Source: Streptomyces novaecaesareae
GTDB taxonomy: Bacteria > Actinomycetota > Actinomycetes > Streptomycetales > Streptomycetaceae
Length of the DNA stretch: 64,000 bases
Direction of reading: 5' to 3'
Assembly (NCBI RefSeq): GCF_000716875.1
Contig: NZ_JNWQ01000027.1
Location: 1 to 64,000, forward strand
Numbering within the stretch: position 1 is the stretch's first letter; the number at the start of each line of letters is the position of its first letter. Under the pieces are notes generated by a model. That model worked only from the letters and a program-made list of their open reading frames with translations, had not been told where the DNA came from and did no database searches. Below are positions 1-8,503 of this stretch, one piece after another. The translations under genes were made by a program, and so were the position numbers.

Positions 1-2
1 AC

Positions 3-43
3 TAGATCGCTCGTCGGCAGCGTCAGATGTGTATAAGAGACAG
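3..43 (+). other. Illumina Nextera i5 index and transposase adapter (non-genomic)
   Basis: Positions 11-43 are the Nextera read-1 adapter: the i5 overhang TCGTCGGCAGCGTC followed by the Tn5 mosaic end ending AAGAGACAG. Positions 3-10 (TAGATCGC) match the standard N501/S501 index, and the AC before it matches the end of the P5 arm. This is library sequence left on the contig end, so true genomic sequence starts at about position 44. Any reading frame spanning it is artefactual. Confidence 0.97.
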
Positions 44-258
44 GGTTTGGTCCGGTCGGCCGGGTGGAGGGACGGGCGGCCAGGAGCCGGTGCTTCGGCC
101 GGTGGTGGGTGGGCTTGCGAGCGGTGAGGGGGGTGGGCGTCATGGTGGGGCCTCCTTCTTCGGCGGCCCGGGTGGCTGCCGTTCGGTGGTCCCAAGGGTG
201 GTGCTTCGGGGCCCGGTCGCACATGTGCCGATCGGCAGGAAATCCTGCGGAAATGCGG

Positions 259-292
259 CGGGCCTCCCCTGCCGATCGGCAGGGGAGGCCCG
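259..292. terminator. Perfect 34-bp palindrome, likely terminator
   Basis: The 34 bases are a perfect palindrome centred on GATC (274-277), giving two 15-nt arms around a 4-base centre. It lies 14 bases past the stop codon of the minus-strand hydrolase (stop at 307-309), where an intrinsic terminator is expected. There is no U tract, as is usual in actinobacteria. The core TGCCGATCGGCAGG occurs a second time as a direct copy at 226-239. Positions 44-258 hold no gene I can support. Confidence 0.75.
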
Positions 293-306
293 TGAGCCGG
301 CGTCCG

Positions 307-996
307 CTACGCGCGGACCGGGAGCCGGGTGCAGACCGCGCCCGTCGCGAGCGGGGCGGGTTCGGCGCCCAGGGCGGCGAGGGTGAAGGCGGTGGTGAGC
401 GCGCTGATGTCGCGGGCCTCGCGGAGCAGGTAGTGGTTGGCGCCCGGGGCCTCGTAGCGTGCGAGGTCCGGGACGACCTCGCGGGCGCGCAGCGCGTACT
501 CCAGGGACTGGGTGGCGTTGGCCGCGCTGTGGTCGCCGGTGCCGTGGACGATCAGGACCCGCCGCCCGGCCAGCTGGTCGACCGCGTCGCCGCTGGGCAG
601 CCAGGGGGCGATCCCGGCGACGCCGACGACGGACGGGTGCCCGGCGCACCAGAAGGCGGCGCGCCCGCCGAGCGAGTTGCCGATCAGGACCACCGGTGCG
701 CCTTCGTACCGGCGGGCGAGTTCGTCGAGCGCCCAGCGGGTGTCGACGGCGGTGTCGGCGTCCGCGCCGTTCCAGCCGCTGTAGCGGTAGCGCAGCAGGT
801 GCACGGCGATGTTGTGCGGCCGGCCGCGGTCGGTGAGTTCGACGGACAGGTCCCGCAGGCCCCGTTCGGCGACCTTCAGCGGTCCGCTTCGACTTCGGAT
901 GAACCCGCCCGGCAGCAGCAGGGCGACGCCGTTGACCGGCCCGTCCCCCGGTCGAGGGGTCAACTCTGCGGTGCGCGGACGCTGCGCTCGGAACAC
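307..996 (-). CDS. Alpha/beta hydrolase (dienelactone-hydrolase-like)
   Basis: This 229-residue cytoplasmic protein has the alpha/beta hydrolase fold. Visible are an oxyanion-side segment ALLLPGG near residues 25-30, the nucleophile elbow GNSLGG with Ser108, an acid candidate Asp155 in HGTGD, and a C-terminal His188 in GANHY. I chose the GTG at 996 because AGGGAGGA sits 6 bases upstream. The frame stays open upstream to an ATG at 1203, but that extension has no domain character. The substrate cannot be read from the sequence. The gene stands alone, with hairpins on both sides. Confidence 0.85.
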   Translation of the reverse strand: MFRAQRPRTAELTPRPGDGPVNGVALLLPGGFIRSRSGPLKVAERGLRDLSVELTDRGRPHNIAVHLLRYRYSGWNGADADTAVDTRWALDELARRYEGAPVVLIGNSLGGRAAFWCAGHPSVVGVAGIAPWLPSGDAVDQLAGRRVLIVHGTGDHSAANATQSLEYALRAREVVPDLARYEAPGANHYLLREARDISALTTAFTLAALGAEPAPLATGAVCTRLPVRA

Positions 997-1196
997 GCGA
1001 AATCCTCCCTGATGTGTACGGGCGGATTCTACGGTTCCGCTGGCGGGTCGCGGTGCGCCGGCAGGGACCCGGCCGATCACGGCCACGGGAGCCCCGGCGA
1101 GGCATGGTGTGCGGGTGGTGGCGGAGACGTGAGGAGCGGCGGACCCATGCACTGCAGAACGAGCCGGCCCGGTGTGTGCGTACTGTCGGGCGGGGA

Positions 1197-1218
1197 GGCT
1201 CACCCGGTCGGGTGAGCC
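1197..1218. terminator. Hairpin downstream of the APH gene
   Basis: A perfect 9-bp inverted repeat (GGCTCACCC at 1197-1205, GGGTGAGCC at 1210-1218) with a 4-base loop lies about 100 bases past the stop of the minus-strand phosphotransferase gene. It is the only notable structure in the 324-base stretch 997-1320, which otherwise carries only the leader and ribosome-binding site of the hydrolase gene. Confidence 0.6.
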
Positions 1219-1320
1219 GGGGGCGGTGAGCTGTCGGGCGCTGTCAGGCGGTGTCGGGGCAAGGGGTGTTCCGTTGCCAATTCGACGGTGTGGCGCGGTG
1301 GTTAGGGTGCGCGAGCGGGG

Positions 1321-2403
1321 TCAGGAGGCGGCCAGGACGCGCTCCAGCGCGGCCCGGCCGGCCGGGCCCCAGGTGGGCTGCCCGCCGGGCAGGCCGCGCT
1401 CCGCGGCCAGGCCGACCGAGATCAGCGAGAGGGCCCACAGCAGCGCCCGGCCGCGGGCCCGGCGGCCGGTCGGCCGGTCGACGGGGCCGTACGCGTCGAA
1501 GAGGTGGGCCGCCGAACCGGCCGGCAGGAGGAGCCAGGCGGCGGCCAGGTCGGTGGCCGGGTCGCCGGTGGAGAGGTCGCCGAAGTCGAGCACCCCGGAG
1601 AGGGTGCCGTCGGTGACGACGACGTTCGCGGGGTGGAGGTCGCCGTGCAGCCAGAGCGGCGGGCCCTGGTAGTGGGGGGCGGTGCTCGCGTCCGCCCAGA
1701 TCGCCCGGACCGACGGTGTGTTGGCGGCGAGGCCGGTCGGTTCGAGGATCCGGATCCGGCGCTCGAACTGCTCCTGGAGTTCGGCGAGCGGTTCGCCGCG
1801 GGTGCCGGCGGGCGCGTCGGCCGGGGCGGGGCGGTGCAGGGACCGGAGGAAGCCGGCCAGGACGCCCGCGGCGTGCGCCGGGCGGGTGATGGCGGCGCGG
1901 TCGCTCGGCTCGCCCGGGACCCAGGCGGTGACGGACCACGGGCGCGGGAAGCGGTCGGACGGCGCACCCGCCCGGAGGGGGCGCGAGACCGGCAGCGGGA
2001 GCCCCGGGGCGAGCCGGGGGAGCCACTGCAACTCCTTGCGCAGCAGCTCCGACGCGCGCTCGGTGCACGGCACGCGGACGGCGAACTCGTCGCCGAGCCG
2101 CCAGAGTTGGTTGTCCCAGCCGCCGGCGACCGGGCGCAGCGGGAGGGCGGCGAGGTCCGGGTGCTGCTCCTGGAGGAGGGCGCGGACGGTCGGGGCGTCG
2201 AGGGTGGTCCGGGTGGGGGCGGGCTCCGGCTCGGCGTCGGGAGAAGCCTCGGGAGAAGCCTCGGGAGGAACCTCGGGAGGAACCTCGGGAGCTGCCTCGG
2301 GAGCTGCCTCGGGAGCTGCCTCGGGAGGGGCGTCGGGCGCGTCGGGTGCGGCGGTGTCGGTGGGGCGGGGTGCGCCGGCGTCGTGGTGGGCAGGGCGGCT
2401 CAT
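1321..2403 (-). CDS. Aminoglycoside-phosphotransferase-family protein with repetitive N-terminus
   Basis: A 360-residue APH/choline-kinase-fold protein. The kinase part runs from about residue 68 to the end, with catalytic loop HGDLHPAN (Asp255) and metal-binding LDFGD (Asp273) followed by DPATDL, the classic Brenner and DFG-like motifs of the family. Residues 26-62 are a low-complexity Ala/Pro/Glu tail made by a 12-bp DNA repeat. The ATG at 2403 has GAGGGGAG about 6 bases upstream. Members of this family phosphorylate diverse small molecules. Nothing nearby shows that this one gives drug resistance, so the function is open. It stands as a single gene between hairpin-bounded neighbours. Confidence 0.88.
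   Translation of the reverse strand: MSRPAHHDAGAPRPTDTAAPDAPDAPPEAAPEAAPEAAPEVPPEVPPEASPEASPDAEPEPAPTRTTLDAPTVRALLQEQHPDLAALPLRPVAGGWDNQLWRLGDEFAVRVPCTERASELLRKELQWLPRLAPGLPLPVSRPLRAGAPSDRFPRPWSVTAWVPGEPSDRAAITRPAHAAGVLAGFLRSLHRPAPADAPAGTRGEPLAELQEQFERRIRILEPTGLAANTPSVRAIWADASTAPHYQGPPLWLHGDLHPANVVVTDGTLSGVLDFGDLSTGDPATDLAAAWLLLPAGSAAHLFDAYGPVDRPTGRRARGRALLWALSLISVGLAAERGLPGGQPTWGPAGRAALERVLAAS
2236..2332. repeat. 12-bp coding tandem repeat
   Basis: About eight imperfect copies of a 12-base unit (CTCGGGAGnnnC on the plus strand) lie inside the start of the phosphotransferase gene. They encode runs of (E)(A/V)(A/P/S)P. Sub-blocks of identical neighbours (AAPE three times, VPPE twice, ASPE twice) point to stepwise slippage duplication. 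Confidence 0.9.
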
Positions 2404-2701
2404 CGCTGACTCCCCTCGGCTGCGGAGCGCGACAGTCTAGCCGTGGGCGGGGTGTGAAGGTGATGTCGGCCCGAAGGAGGGTGAGGGGCCAAGATTGGCC
2501 CGTGCTGCCCCGAGGAGCAAGCTCCGGCGCCGGGCCTGCCCGAGTGGGGATTCGTGCCGATCACCCCGTCATGGGCCTCTCATGTGCAGGTGATGGCCGG
2601 GGTTTTCCCTGCTCTTTGTTTCGGATCATGGCAGGCTCTGCAACGATCCGAAGATCGTCGCCTCGTTGCGGTGGGCGGCGCGTCGCAGGGGAGAGACGGG
2701 C

Positions 2702-4204
2702 ATGGCCGGTGGGCCCGAGGACGGTGTCGTCCGGGCGGGGTGGAGGGCCAGGTTCGCCTGGGACAAGGAGACCTGGATGGTGGTCTCCGGCGGGGTGCTG
2801 GGGGCCATGTTCGTCAGCATGGGGCTGGCGGTGCTGTTCGGGCCGGCGAACGGGTTCGGCGGGGACAGCCTCGCGTTCATGGGCATCATCAGCATCCTCG
2901 GGCTGATGCCGTGCGGCGCGGGCTTCGTCTGGGCGCTGATCCACCCCCGCGTCGGCTTTCCGTCGGCCGCCGTGGGGGCGCTGCTCGGGCTGGGGATCTT
3001 CGTCTGCTTCGCCGGGGACGGCGTCAACAACACCTGGACGGCGCCGCTGGACCGGCCGTCCACGACCCGGGCACTGGGCAGCTGGACGTCCGGGGGCCTG
3101 GTCGTCAGGGTCCGGCCCGACCTGGTGGTGGCCTACCGGAGCGCCACCGGCGCCGTCGTGTGGCGGTGGACGCCGCCCGGGGAGGACTCGGTGTGCGCGA
3201 TGAGCCGGGGGACCGGGCAGGGCGACACCGGCGGCCTCGGGCTGATCGGCCACTCGCCGCACGACAAGCCGTGCGCGGCGGTGACCGCACTCGGCCTCAG
3301 CGACGGCAGGGAGGGCTGGACCGCGGCCGTCGACGCGCCGGCCCGCGACGGGGACTCGGCGGCGCCGGACGTGGTCGCCGTCGCCGGGCCGCAGGCCGTC
3401 CTGCAGGAGAAGGGCGGCTGGCGGGCGGTTCGCCTGACGGACGGCGTGGACGTGTGGCGCGGCACGGCCGACCCCGGCTGCGCCCCGCTGCAGGTCACGG
3501 GCGGGGCGCAGGACGTGGTGACGGTCGCGCAGTGCGGCGCGGCGGCGCCCGTGCTGCGGTCGCTGGCGGCCGTCGACGGGCGGGAGCGGTCGCGGATCGT
3601 CCTGCCCGCGGCCGGCGGGCTGAAGAACCTCGCGGTGGTGTCGGTCGACCCGCTCGCCGTGTGGGTCGACGCCCAGAGCGAGCGCGGGACGCACGCGGTG
3701 CTCAGCTACGACCGGGACGGGCGGCAGCGGGCGTCGATCCCGGTCTCCGGGGACGAGTACGACCTGGACGTGATGCTGGGCGGGCTGCACGCCTTCGACG
3801 AGTTCGACGCCCGGCCGCTGTTCGGCGGGGTGATCGTCGGCGACCTGTTCATCGTGCCGGGCGAGAAGCCCGGCGACGTCACCATCAGCGGCGGCAAGCA
3901 CCCGGGCCGCAGCGCGACCGGCCGCCTCGTGGCGTACTCGCTCGCCGACGGCGGGCAGCGGTGGACGGCGGGGCTGGACGACCAGGTGACCGGCCTGGTG
4001 GTGGACGGCACCTCGGTGTGGGCGATGACGCGCGGCCGGATCGCCCGGGTGGACGCGGCGACCGGGCGGCGCAGTGCGGAGCTGGACGTGAACGGCACGT
4101 CCTCGCTGTATCCGGTGGACCTGTCGGTCGCGGGGCCGGAGCGGTTCACGGTGGTCGCGGAGGACGGGACGCGGGACGAGCCGCCGGTGCGCGGGATGGG
4201 CTGA
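2702..4204 (+). CDS. Membrane-anchored PQQ-like beta-propeller protein
   Basis: A 500-residue protein with three hydrophobic segments in its first about 110 residues (around 25-45, 55-75 and 85-105). A long exported-looking domain follows, with repeated motifs of the AYRSATGAVVWRW and VAYSLADGGQRW type. These are the Trp-docking repeats of quinoprotein/BamB-like beta-propellers. The ATG at 2702 is preceded by GGGGAG. An upstream in-frame ATG at 2666 is less likely. No catalytic residues are visible. A sensing or scaffold role outside the membrane is plausible but unproven. It converges on the GNAT gene, with a shared hairpin between them. Confidence 0.75.
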   Translation: MAGGPEDGVVRAGWRARFAWDKETWMVVSGGVLGAMFVSMGLAVLFGPANGFGGDSLAFMGIISILGLMPCGAGFVWALIHPRVGFPSAAVGALLGLGIFVCFAGDGVNNTWTAPLDRPSTTRALGSWTSGGLVVRVRPDLVVAYRSATGAVVWRWTPPGEDSVCAMSRGTGQGDTGGLGLIGHSPHDKPCAAVTALGLSDGREGWTAAVDAPARDGDSAAPDVVAVAGPQAVLQEKGGWRAVRLTDGVDVWRGTADPGCAPLQVTGGAQDVVTVAQCGAAAPVLRSLAAVDGRERSRIVLPAAGGLKNLAVVSVDPLAVWVDAQSERGTHAVLSYDRDGRQRASIPVSGDEYDLDVMLGGLHAFDEFDARPLFGGVIVGDLFIVPGEKPGDVTISGGKHPGRSATGRLVAYSLADGGQRWTAGLDDQVTGLVVDGTSVWAMTRGRIARVDAATGRRSAELDVNGTSSLYPVDLSVAGPERFTVVAEDGTRDEPPVRGMG

Positions 4205-4227
4205 GGGCCCCTCGGGGGGGCCCTCAG
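4201..4227. terminator. Bidirectional hairpin terminator
   Basis: A perfect 11-bp stem (4201-4211 with 4217-4227) and loop TCGGG begins at the stop codon of the plus-strand propeller gene. It lies 50 bases past the end of the minus-strand GNAT gene, so it can serve both converging transcripts. Confidence 0.85.
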
Positions 4228-4276
4228 CGGGTCGTCGCCAGGCTCCTCCGTGGGCCCTCGACACGGTGGGTGCCGG

Positions 4277-4795
4277 TCAGGCCCGGAAGTCCGGGTAGCC
4301 CAGGATGAGGACCTTCTCGGCCGGTTTCCGGACGTACGGGATCACCTTCCCGGTGTCCTCGAAGCCCAGCCGCCGGTAGAAGGCCAGCGCCCGCCCGTTG
4401 CTCTCGTTGACGCCGAGGGTCAGCCACCGTGCGTCGGTGTGGTCCCGCGCGTGGCGGATGGTCGCGTGCACGAGGTCCGCGGCGGGGCCGGCGGCGCCGC
4501 GGTGGGCCGGGGCGACGTAGACGGAGCGCACGCACACGGTGTCGGGCACGTCGGGGACGGGTTCGACGCCGGCCATCCCCACCCAGTTCCCGGCCTCGTC
4601 ACGGACCGTGAGGGTGGCGCAGCCTCCGGCGGTGGCCTCGGCGGCGGCCTGCTGCTGCCAGTAGCCGTCGGGGCGGGCGGCCGTGTCGGCGTAGGAGAGG
4701 TTGAAGGCGCCGGGGGAGTCCCGCAGCGCCTCCAGGGTGATATCGCGGAGTTCCCGCCATTCCTCGGCGGCGATCCGGCGTACGACGTAGTGCAT
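4277..4795 (-). CDS. GNAT-family N-acetyltransferase
   Basis: This 172-residue protein fills one whole GNAT domain. Motif A (VRSVYVAPAHRG, about residues 90-101) supplies the acetyl-CoA pyrophosphate loop. Motif B is LGVNESNGRALAFYRRLGF (about 130-148), with the usual Asn and Tyr near the CoA thiol. The first half is the variable acceptor-binding part. It probably acetylates a small molecule or protein N-terminus, but the substrate is not indicated. It is a single gene, divergent from the following hydrolase gene across 167 bases. Confidence 0.9.
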   Translation of the reverse strand: MHYVVRRIAAEEWRELRDITLEALRDSPGAFNLSYADTAARPDGYWQQQAAAEATAGGCATLTVRDEAGNWVGMAGVEPVPDVPDTVCVRSVYVAPAHRGAAGPAADLVHATIRHARDHTDARWLTLGVNESNGRALAFYRRLGFEDTGKVIPYVRKPAEKVLILGYPDFRA

Positions 4796-4962
4796 GCGCC
4801 GAGCCTGGCACGGCCGTGGCGCGGCGGGATCACGCGTGGGGATGATCTTCGTCCCGGGCCTCCCCGGTACGGGGGAGGAGTGCTCCCACCGGCGGGATCT
4901 GAGCCTTCCGGGCGGTTGTGTCAGGCTGGTGGGGGAGCACCGCCGAGATCGGGAGGCTCGTG

Positions 4963-5772
4963 ATGGCCGAGATCAGCGTGAACGGGGTGGCGCTGCACTA
5001 CGAGGCCCGCGGGGAGGGCCCCGGTGTCGTCCTGGTGCACGGTTCGTGGAGCGACGGGGACTCCTGGGCACGGGTGATGCCGGGCCTGGCGGAGTCCGCC
5101 ACCGTCGTCGCCTACGACCGCCGGGGACACAGCCGCAGCGAGGACCCGCTCACCCAGGGTTCGGTGTACGAGGACGCGGCCGACCTGGCCGGGCTGATCC
5201 ACGAGCTCGGCCTCGGGCCGGCCTTCGTCTACGGCGACTCCTACGGCGCGCTGGTCACGCTCCGGCTCGCCGCCGCCCGCCCGGACCTGCTCCGGGGCAT
5301 CGCCGTGCACGAGCCGCCGGGCACCGGCATCCTGCTCGCCGACCCGGACCTGCGCCCGATCGGCACCGCCTTCGCCGACCGGATCGCCGCCGTCCGCGAG
5401 CTGCTGGAGCAGGCCGAATCGGCCGCGGCCGCCGAACTGTACGTGGACAGCCTCGCCTTCGGGCCCGGCGCGTGGGAGCAGCTGCCCGCGCCGATCCGGC
5501 ACACCTTCATCCGCAACGCGCCGACCTACCTCGACGAGCTGCGCGACCCGGACGCGCTCGACCTCGACCTCACCGGACTGGCCCGCTTCACCGAACCGGC
5601 CCTGCTGACGCAGAGTGACGACAGTGCGCCGATGTTCGGCGAGGTGCTCGACCTCATCGACCTCACCCTGCCGAAGGCGGAGCGGCACCTGTACGTCGGC
5701 GCCGGGCACGCCCCGCACCTGTCGCAGCCGGAGGAGTGGGTGCAGGTGGTCCTCCCGCGCGCGCTGGCCTGA
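4963..5772 (+). CDS. Alpha/beta hydrolase
   Basis: A 269-residue alpha/beta hydrolase with HGSW oxyanion motif (residues 26-29), nucleophile elbow GDSYGA (Ser93) and catalytic His in GHAPHLSQPEEW near residue 253, a typical C-terminal layout for esterase and epoxide-hydrolase-like enzymes. The ATG at 4963 follows GGGAGG by 6 bases. An upstream GTG-type start gives a tail without domain features. The substrate is unknown. It converges on the ArsR-type regulator, which starts 14 bases after its stop on the other strand. Confidence 0.88.
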   Translation: MAEISVNGVALHYEARGEGPGVVLVHGSWSDGDSWARVMPGLAESATVVAYDRRGHSRSEDPLTQGSVYEDAADLAGLIHELGLGPAFVYGDSYGALVTLRLAAARPDLLRGIAVHEPPGTGILLADPDLRPIGTAFADRIAAVRELLEQAESAAAAELYVDSLAFGPGAWEQLPAPIRHTFIRNAPTYLDELRDPDALDLDLTGLARFTEPALLTQSDDSAPMFGEVLDLIDLTLPKAERHLYVGAGHAPHLSQPEEWVQVVLPRALA

Positions 5773-5786
5773 GACCTGTTGAGGCG

Positions 5787-6776
5787 CTACCGGGTCGCCA
5801 GCAGCTCCTCCCCGCGCGGCGTCCGCCGGTACAGCACCTCCCGCCCGCTGCGCATCCGGCTGACCAGGCCCGAGCGGTGCAGCACGCCCAGGTGGTACGA
5901 GACCGTGCCCGCGCTCAGGAAGTGCCGGGCGGCCAGGTCGACGGTGGTCGTCGGGTCGACCAGCGCGGCGAGCAGGTCGGCCCTGGTCGGCCCGAGCAGC
6001 TGGGCCAGTGCCGGGGTGGGGGTCCGCGGGACGGTCGGCGGCTTGGCGACCGGGTACATCAGGGTCGGCGCCCGGTGGCAGCCGTCGACCGGGTCCAGGA
6101 TGACGTGGATCGTCCGGCTCACCAGCGTCGGCATCAGCAGGACCATCCGGGCCGGCATCGCCACCTCGAAGCGGCTCTCCAGGCGGATCAGCCCGTCCGC
6201 CCAGGAGAGTTGCGGGGAGAGGGAGTTGAACAGCGAGCCGGTGCCGTACCGGGCCAGGAAGCGGCCCCGCTGGTCGATCTCGGCGTCCAGCACCGCCCGG
6301 GCGTCCGGCCAGTACGGCGCGAGCGCCGACTCCCAGTACCGGCCCAGCTCGTCGGCGATCCGCTCGGCGAAGTAGCGCGGGCCGCGGTCCATCGTGCGCA
6401 GCACCGTGTCCGGCACCTGACGGCCGACCAGGTTGGCCGCGGGCAGGCCGTGTCGGACGGTCTCCAGCTCCGCCCGCACCCGCTCCGGGTCGGTCCGGCG
6501 GACGGCCTCCAACTGTTCCGCCACCGTCGGGTCCGGCCCGGACGGGTGCGGGGAGAGGAAGTCCGGAATGTAGCCGCCCGGCTGCTCCAGCGCCAGGCCT
6601 GACAGCAGCTCCAGCTTCTCCCGGCGCAGCACCCGGCGGGTGCGGCCCACCCAGGCGTACGGGCCGGTGCGGGAGTTGAGCGAGAAGGCCATCAGGGTGT
6701 TGACCGCCTCATGCAGGGGTGAGACCACGAAGCGGGTGCGGGCGAGCCCGGTCGAGTCGATGCTGAGCCGGATCAC
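5787..6776 (-). CDS. ArsR-family winged-helix transcriptional regulator
   Basis: This 329-residue protein carries a C-terminal winged helix-turn-helix (about residues 255-325). It contains LLAALVDPTTTVDLAARHFLS, then the recognition helix region AGTVSYHLGVLHRSGLV and wing SGREVLYRRTP, the standard ArsR/SmtB layout. The first about 250 residues resemble the long N-terminal region of actinobacterial DUF5937/ArsR proteins. No metal-binding Cys cluster is seen, so the ligand is not predicted. It is divergent from the secreted peptidase at 7009 over 232 bases, making that gene a possible target. Confidence 0.87.
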   Translation of the reverse strand: MIRLSIDSTGLARTRFVVSPLHEAVNTLMAFSLNSRTGPYAWVGRTRRVLRREKLELLSGLALEQPGGYIPDFLSPHPSGPDPTVAEQLEAVRRTDPERVRAELETVRHGLPAANLVGRQVPDTVLRTMDRGPRYFAERIADELGRYWESALAPYWPDARAVLDAEIDQRGRFLARYGTGSLFNSLSPQLSWADGLIRLESRFEVAMPARMVLLMPTLVSRTIHVILDPVDGCHRAPTLMYPVAKPPTVPRTPTPALAQLLGPTRADLLAALVDPTTTVDLAARHFLSAGTVSYHLGVLHRSGLVSRMRSGREVLYRRTPRGEELLATR

Positions 6777-7008
6777 GCCGTCCCCTCGCTGTCGGAGTAT
6801 CGAACTGTCGGTCCGTCAGGTCATTGGATCGCCCGGACGGTTGGACTGAAGGGCCCGTCGGAAATCACCGGGTTCGGTCGTCTTCCGGCCCCCGAGGTTT
6901 CGACCCTGGTCGAATCCTGACACGAATGCTCGCGTTCGAGGTCACCCCGGATCAAGCTGATTCCCGTGACCGCGTCAGCACGGACGCGGCGCGACCGGAA
7001 GGACGAAC

Positions 7009-8397
7009 ATGACGAGCACGCGCAGCCGCCTCGCCGCCCTGCTGGGCGCCGTCGCGGTGGTCGCCGGCACCACCCTGGCCGCCCCCGCCGTCGCGGCGCC
7101 GGCCGAACCGGCCCGGCACGGCGGCGGAATCACCGGGCAGGCGCCCTGCCAGGGCGCGCCCGAATTCACCTGCGGGACCATCACCGTGCCGCTCGACCAC
7201 AGCGGCGCCACCCCCGGCACCCTCCAGCTCGACGTGGCGATGACCGGGAACGCCGACGCCCCCAAGGGCGACCTGCTGTTCCTCACCGGCGGCCCCGGCC
7301 AGCCCGGCGTGCCGCTGATCCAGCGGATCGCGAGCAAGCTCACGCCCGTCCTCAAGGACTACCGCCTGGTCATGTTCGACCAGCGCGGCACCGGCGAGCG
7401 CGCTCTGCAGTGCCCCGGACTGCAGGAGGACATGGGCTCCTCCGACCTCGCCCCGCCCCGCAAGCAGTCCATCGCCGACTGCGCCGCCACCCTCGGCCCG
7501 AACGCCCGCTTCTACAGCACCGCGGACACCGTCGGCGACATGGACCTCCTGCGCCAGGCCCTCGGCGACCGCCGGCTCAGCATCGACGGCGTCTCCTACG
7601 GCACCTACGTCGCCGAGCGCTACGCCCTCGCCCACCCGGCGCACGTGGCCCGGCTGGTGCTCGACTCGGTGGTGCCGCAACAGGGCTTCGACCCGCTCGA
7701 CCTGGGCGCGCTGCCCGCCACCGCCCGCGTCCTGCACACCGCCTGCCAGGCCACCGGCTGCACCACGGACCCGGCCGCCGACCTCGCCAGCACCGTCCGG
7801 ACGTACGGCAACGGGGTGCAGATCCTGGACGCGCTCACCAGCTACGAGTTCGCCGACCCCAACTACGGCGGGGTGCCGGAGGCCCTGCACGAGGCCGCCG
7901 CCGGGCAGCCGGCCAAGCTCCAGGCGTTCATCGACGAGGTGCACAAGAACGACGCCGTACCGGCCGAATGGCTCAGCCAGGGCCTGCACGCCGCCACCCT
8001 GTGCGCCGACTCGCACTTCCCCTGGGGCACCACCGACACCCCGGTCGCGGGTCGGGCGGCGGCGCTGGAGCGCACCAGGCAGCGGCTGACCGCCGAGCAG
8101 ACCTGGCCGTACGACGCGGCGACCGCGACCGGGATCGGCAGCCTGCTGGTCTGCCTGGACTGGCCGCGCGAGCAGGTGCCGCCGACGCCGCCTGTGCACC
8201 GCAAGCTGCCGAACGTGCCGGTGCTGCTGATCGGCGGCGACCGGGACCTGTCCACGCCGTACGAATGGCTGTACCAGGAGGCCGCGTTCGCGCACGATCC
8301 GCAGATCGTGATCGTCCCCGGGGCGGCGCACTCGGTGCAGACCCGGGCGGCGAACCCGGCCGGGCGGCAGGCGGTCTACGACTTCCTGTCGAAGTAG
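7009..8397 (+). CDS. Secreted alpha/beta hydrolase, tripeptidyl-aminopeptidase-like (S33)
   Basis: The 462-residue product has a signal peptide: Arg-rich start, hydrophobic core about 8-24, AxA-type cleavage around residue 30. The peptidase fold follows, with GGPGQPG oxyanion loop (94-100), FDQRGTGE (123-130) and nucleophile GVSYGTY (Ser196). The last about 90 residues match the TAP-like C-terminal domain, with acid GGDRDLSTP and His in GAAHSVQT. These features are those of the secreted Streptomyces Tap/SlpD/SlpE proteases, which release N-terminal di/tripeptides outside the cell. SD GGAAGG lies before the ATG. Its stop falls in a 14-bp tandem repeat. Confidence 0.9.
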   Translation: MTSTRSRLAALLGAVAVVAGTTLAAPAVAAPAEPARHGGGITGQAPCQGAPEFTCGTITVPLDHSGATPGTLQLDVAMTGNADAPKGDLLFLTGGPGQPGVPLIQRIASKLTPVLKDYRLVMFDQRGTGERALQCPGLQEDMGSSDLAPPRKQSIADCAATLGPNARFYSTADTVGDMDLLRQALGDRRLSIDGVSYGTYVAERYALAHPAHVARLVLDSVVPQQGFDPLDLGALPATARVLHTACQATGCTTDPAADLASTVRTYGNGVQILDALTSYEFADPNYGGVPEALHEAAAGQPAKLQAFIDEVHKNDAVPAEWLSQGLHAATLCADSHFPWGTTDTPVAGRAAALERTRQRLTAEQTWPYDAATATGIGSLLVCLDWPREQVPPTPPVHRKLPNVPVLLIGGDRDLSTPYEWLYQEAAFAHDPQIVIVPGAAHSVQTRAANPAGRQAVYDFLSK

Positions 8398-8450
8398 GCC
8401 GGCTGAAGCAGGCCGGCTGAAGCAGGCCGGTTCCTCCTGAAGTAGGCCGG
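8391..8450. repeat. 14-bp tandem repeat over the peptidase stop codon
   Basis: Three adjacent copies of GAAGyAGGCCGGyT (8391-8404, 8405-8418, 8419-8432) and a fourth 12-base copy after a 6-base spacer (8439-8450). The first copy includes the last codon and TAG stop of the secreted peptidase. The later copies also carry stop codons. Confidence 0.9.
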
Positions 8451-8460
8451 GCCGGGCGGT

Positions 8461-8491
8461 GGGCCGTTCCCCACGGGGGTGGGAACGGCCC
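8461..8491. terminator. Bidirectional hairpin terminator
   Basis: GGGCCGTTCCC (8461-8471) pairs perfectly with GGGAACGGCCC (8481-8491) around a 9-base loop. It lies between the converging peptidase (ending 8397) and the minus-strand gene ending at 8504. Confidence 0.8.
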
Positions 8492-8503
8492 GCCGCCGTC
8501 TGC

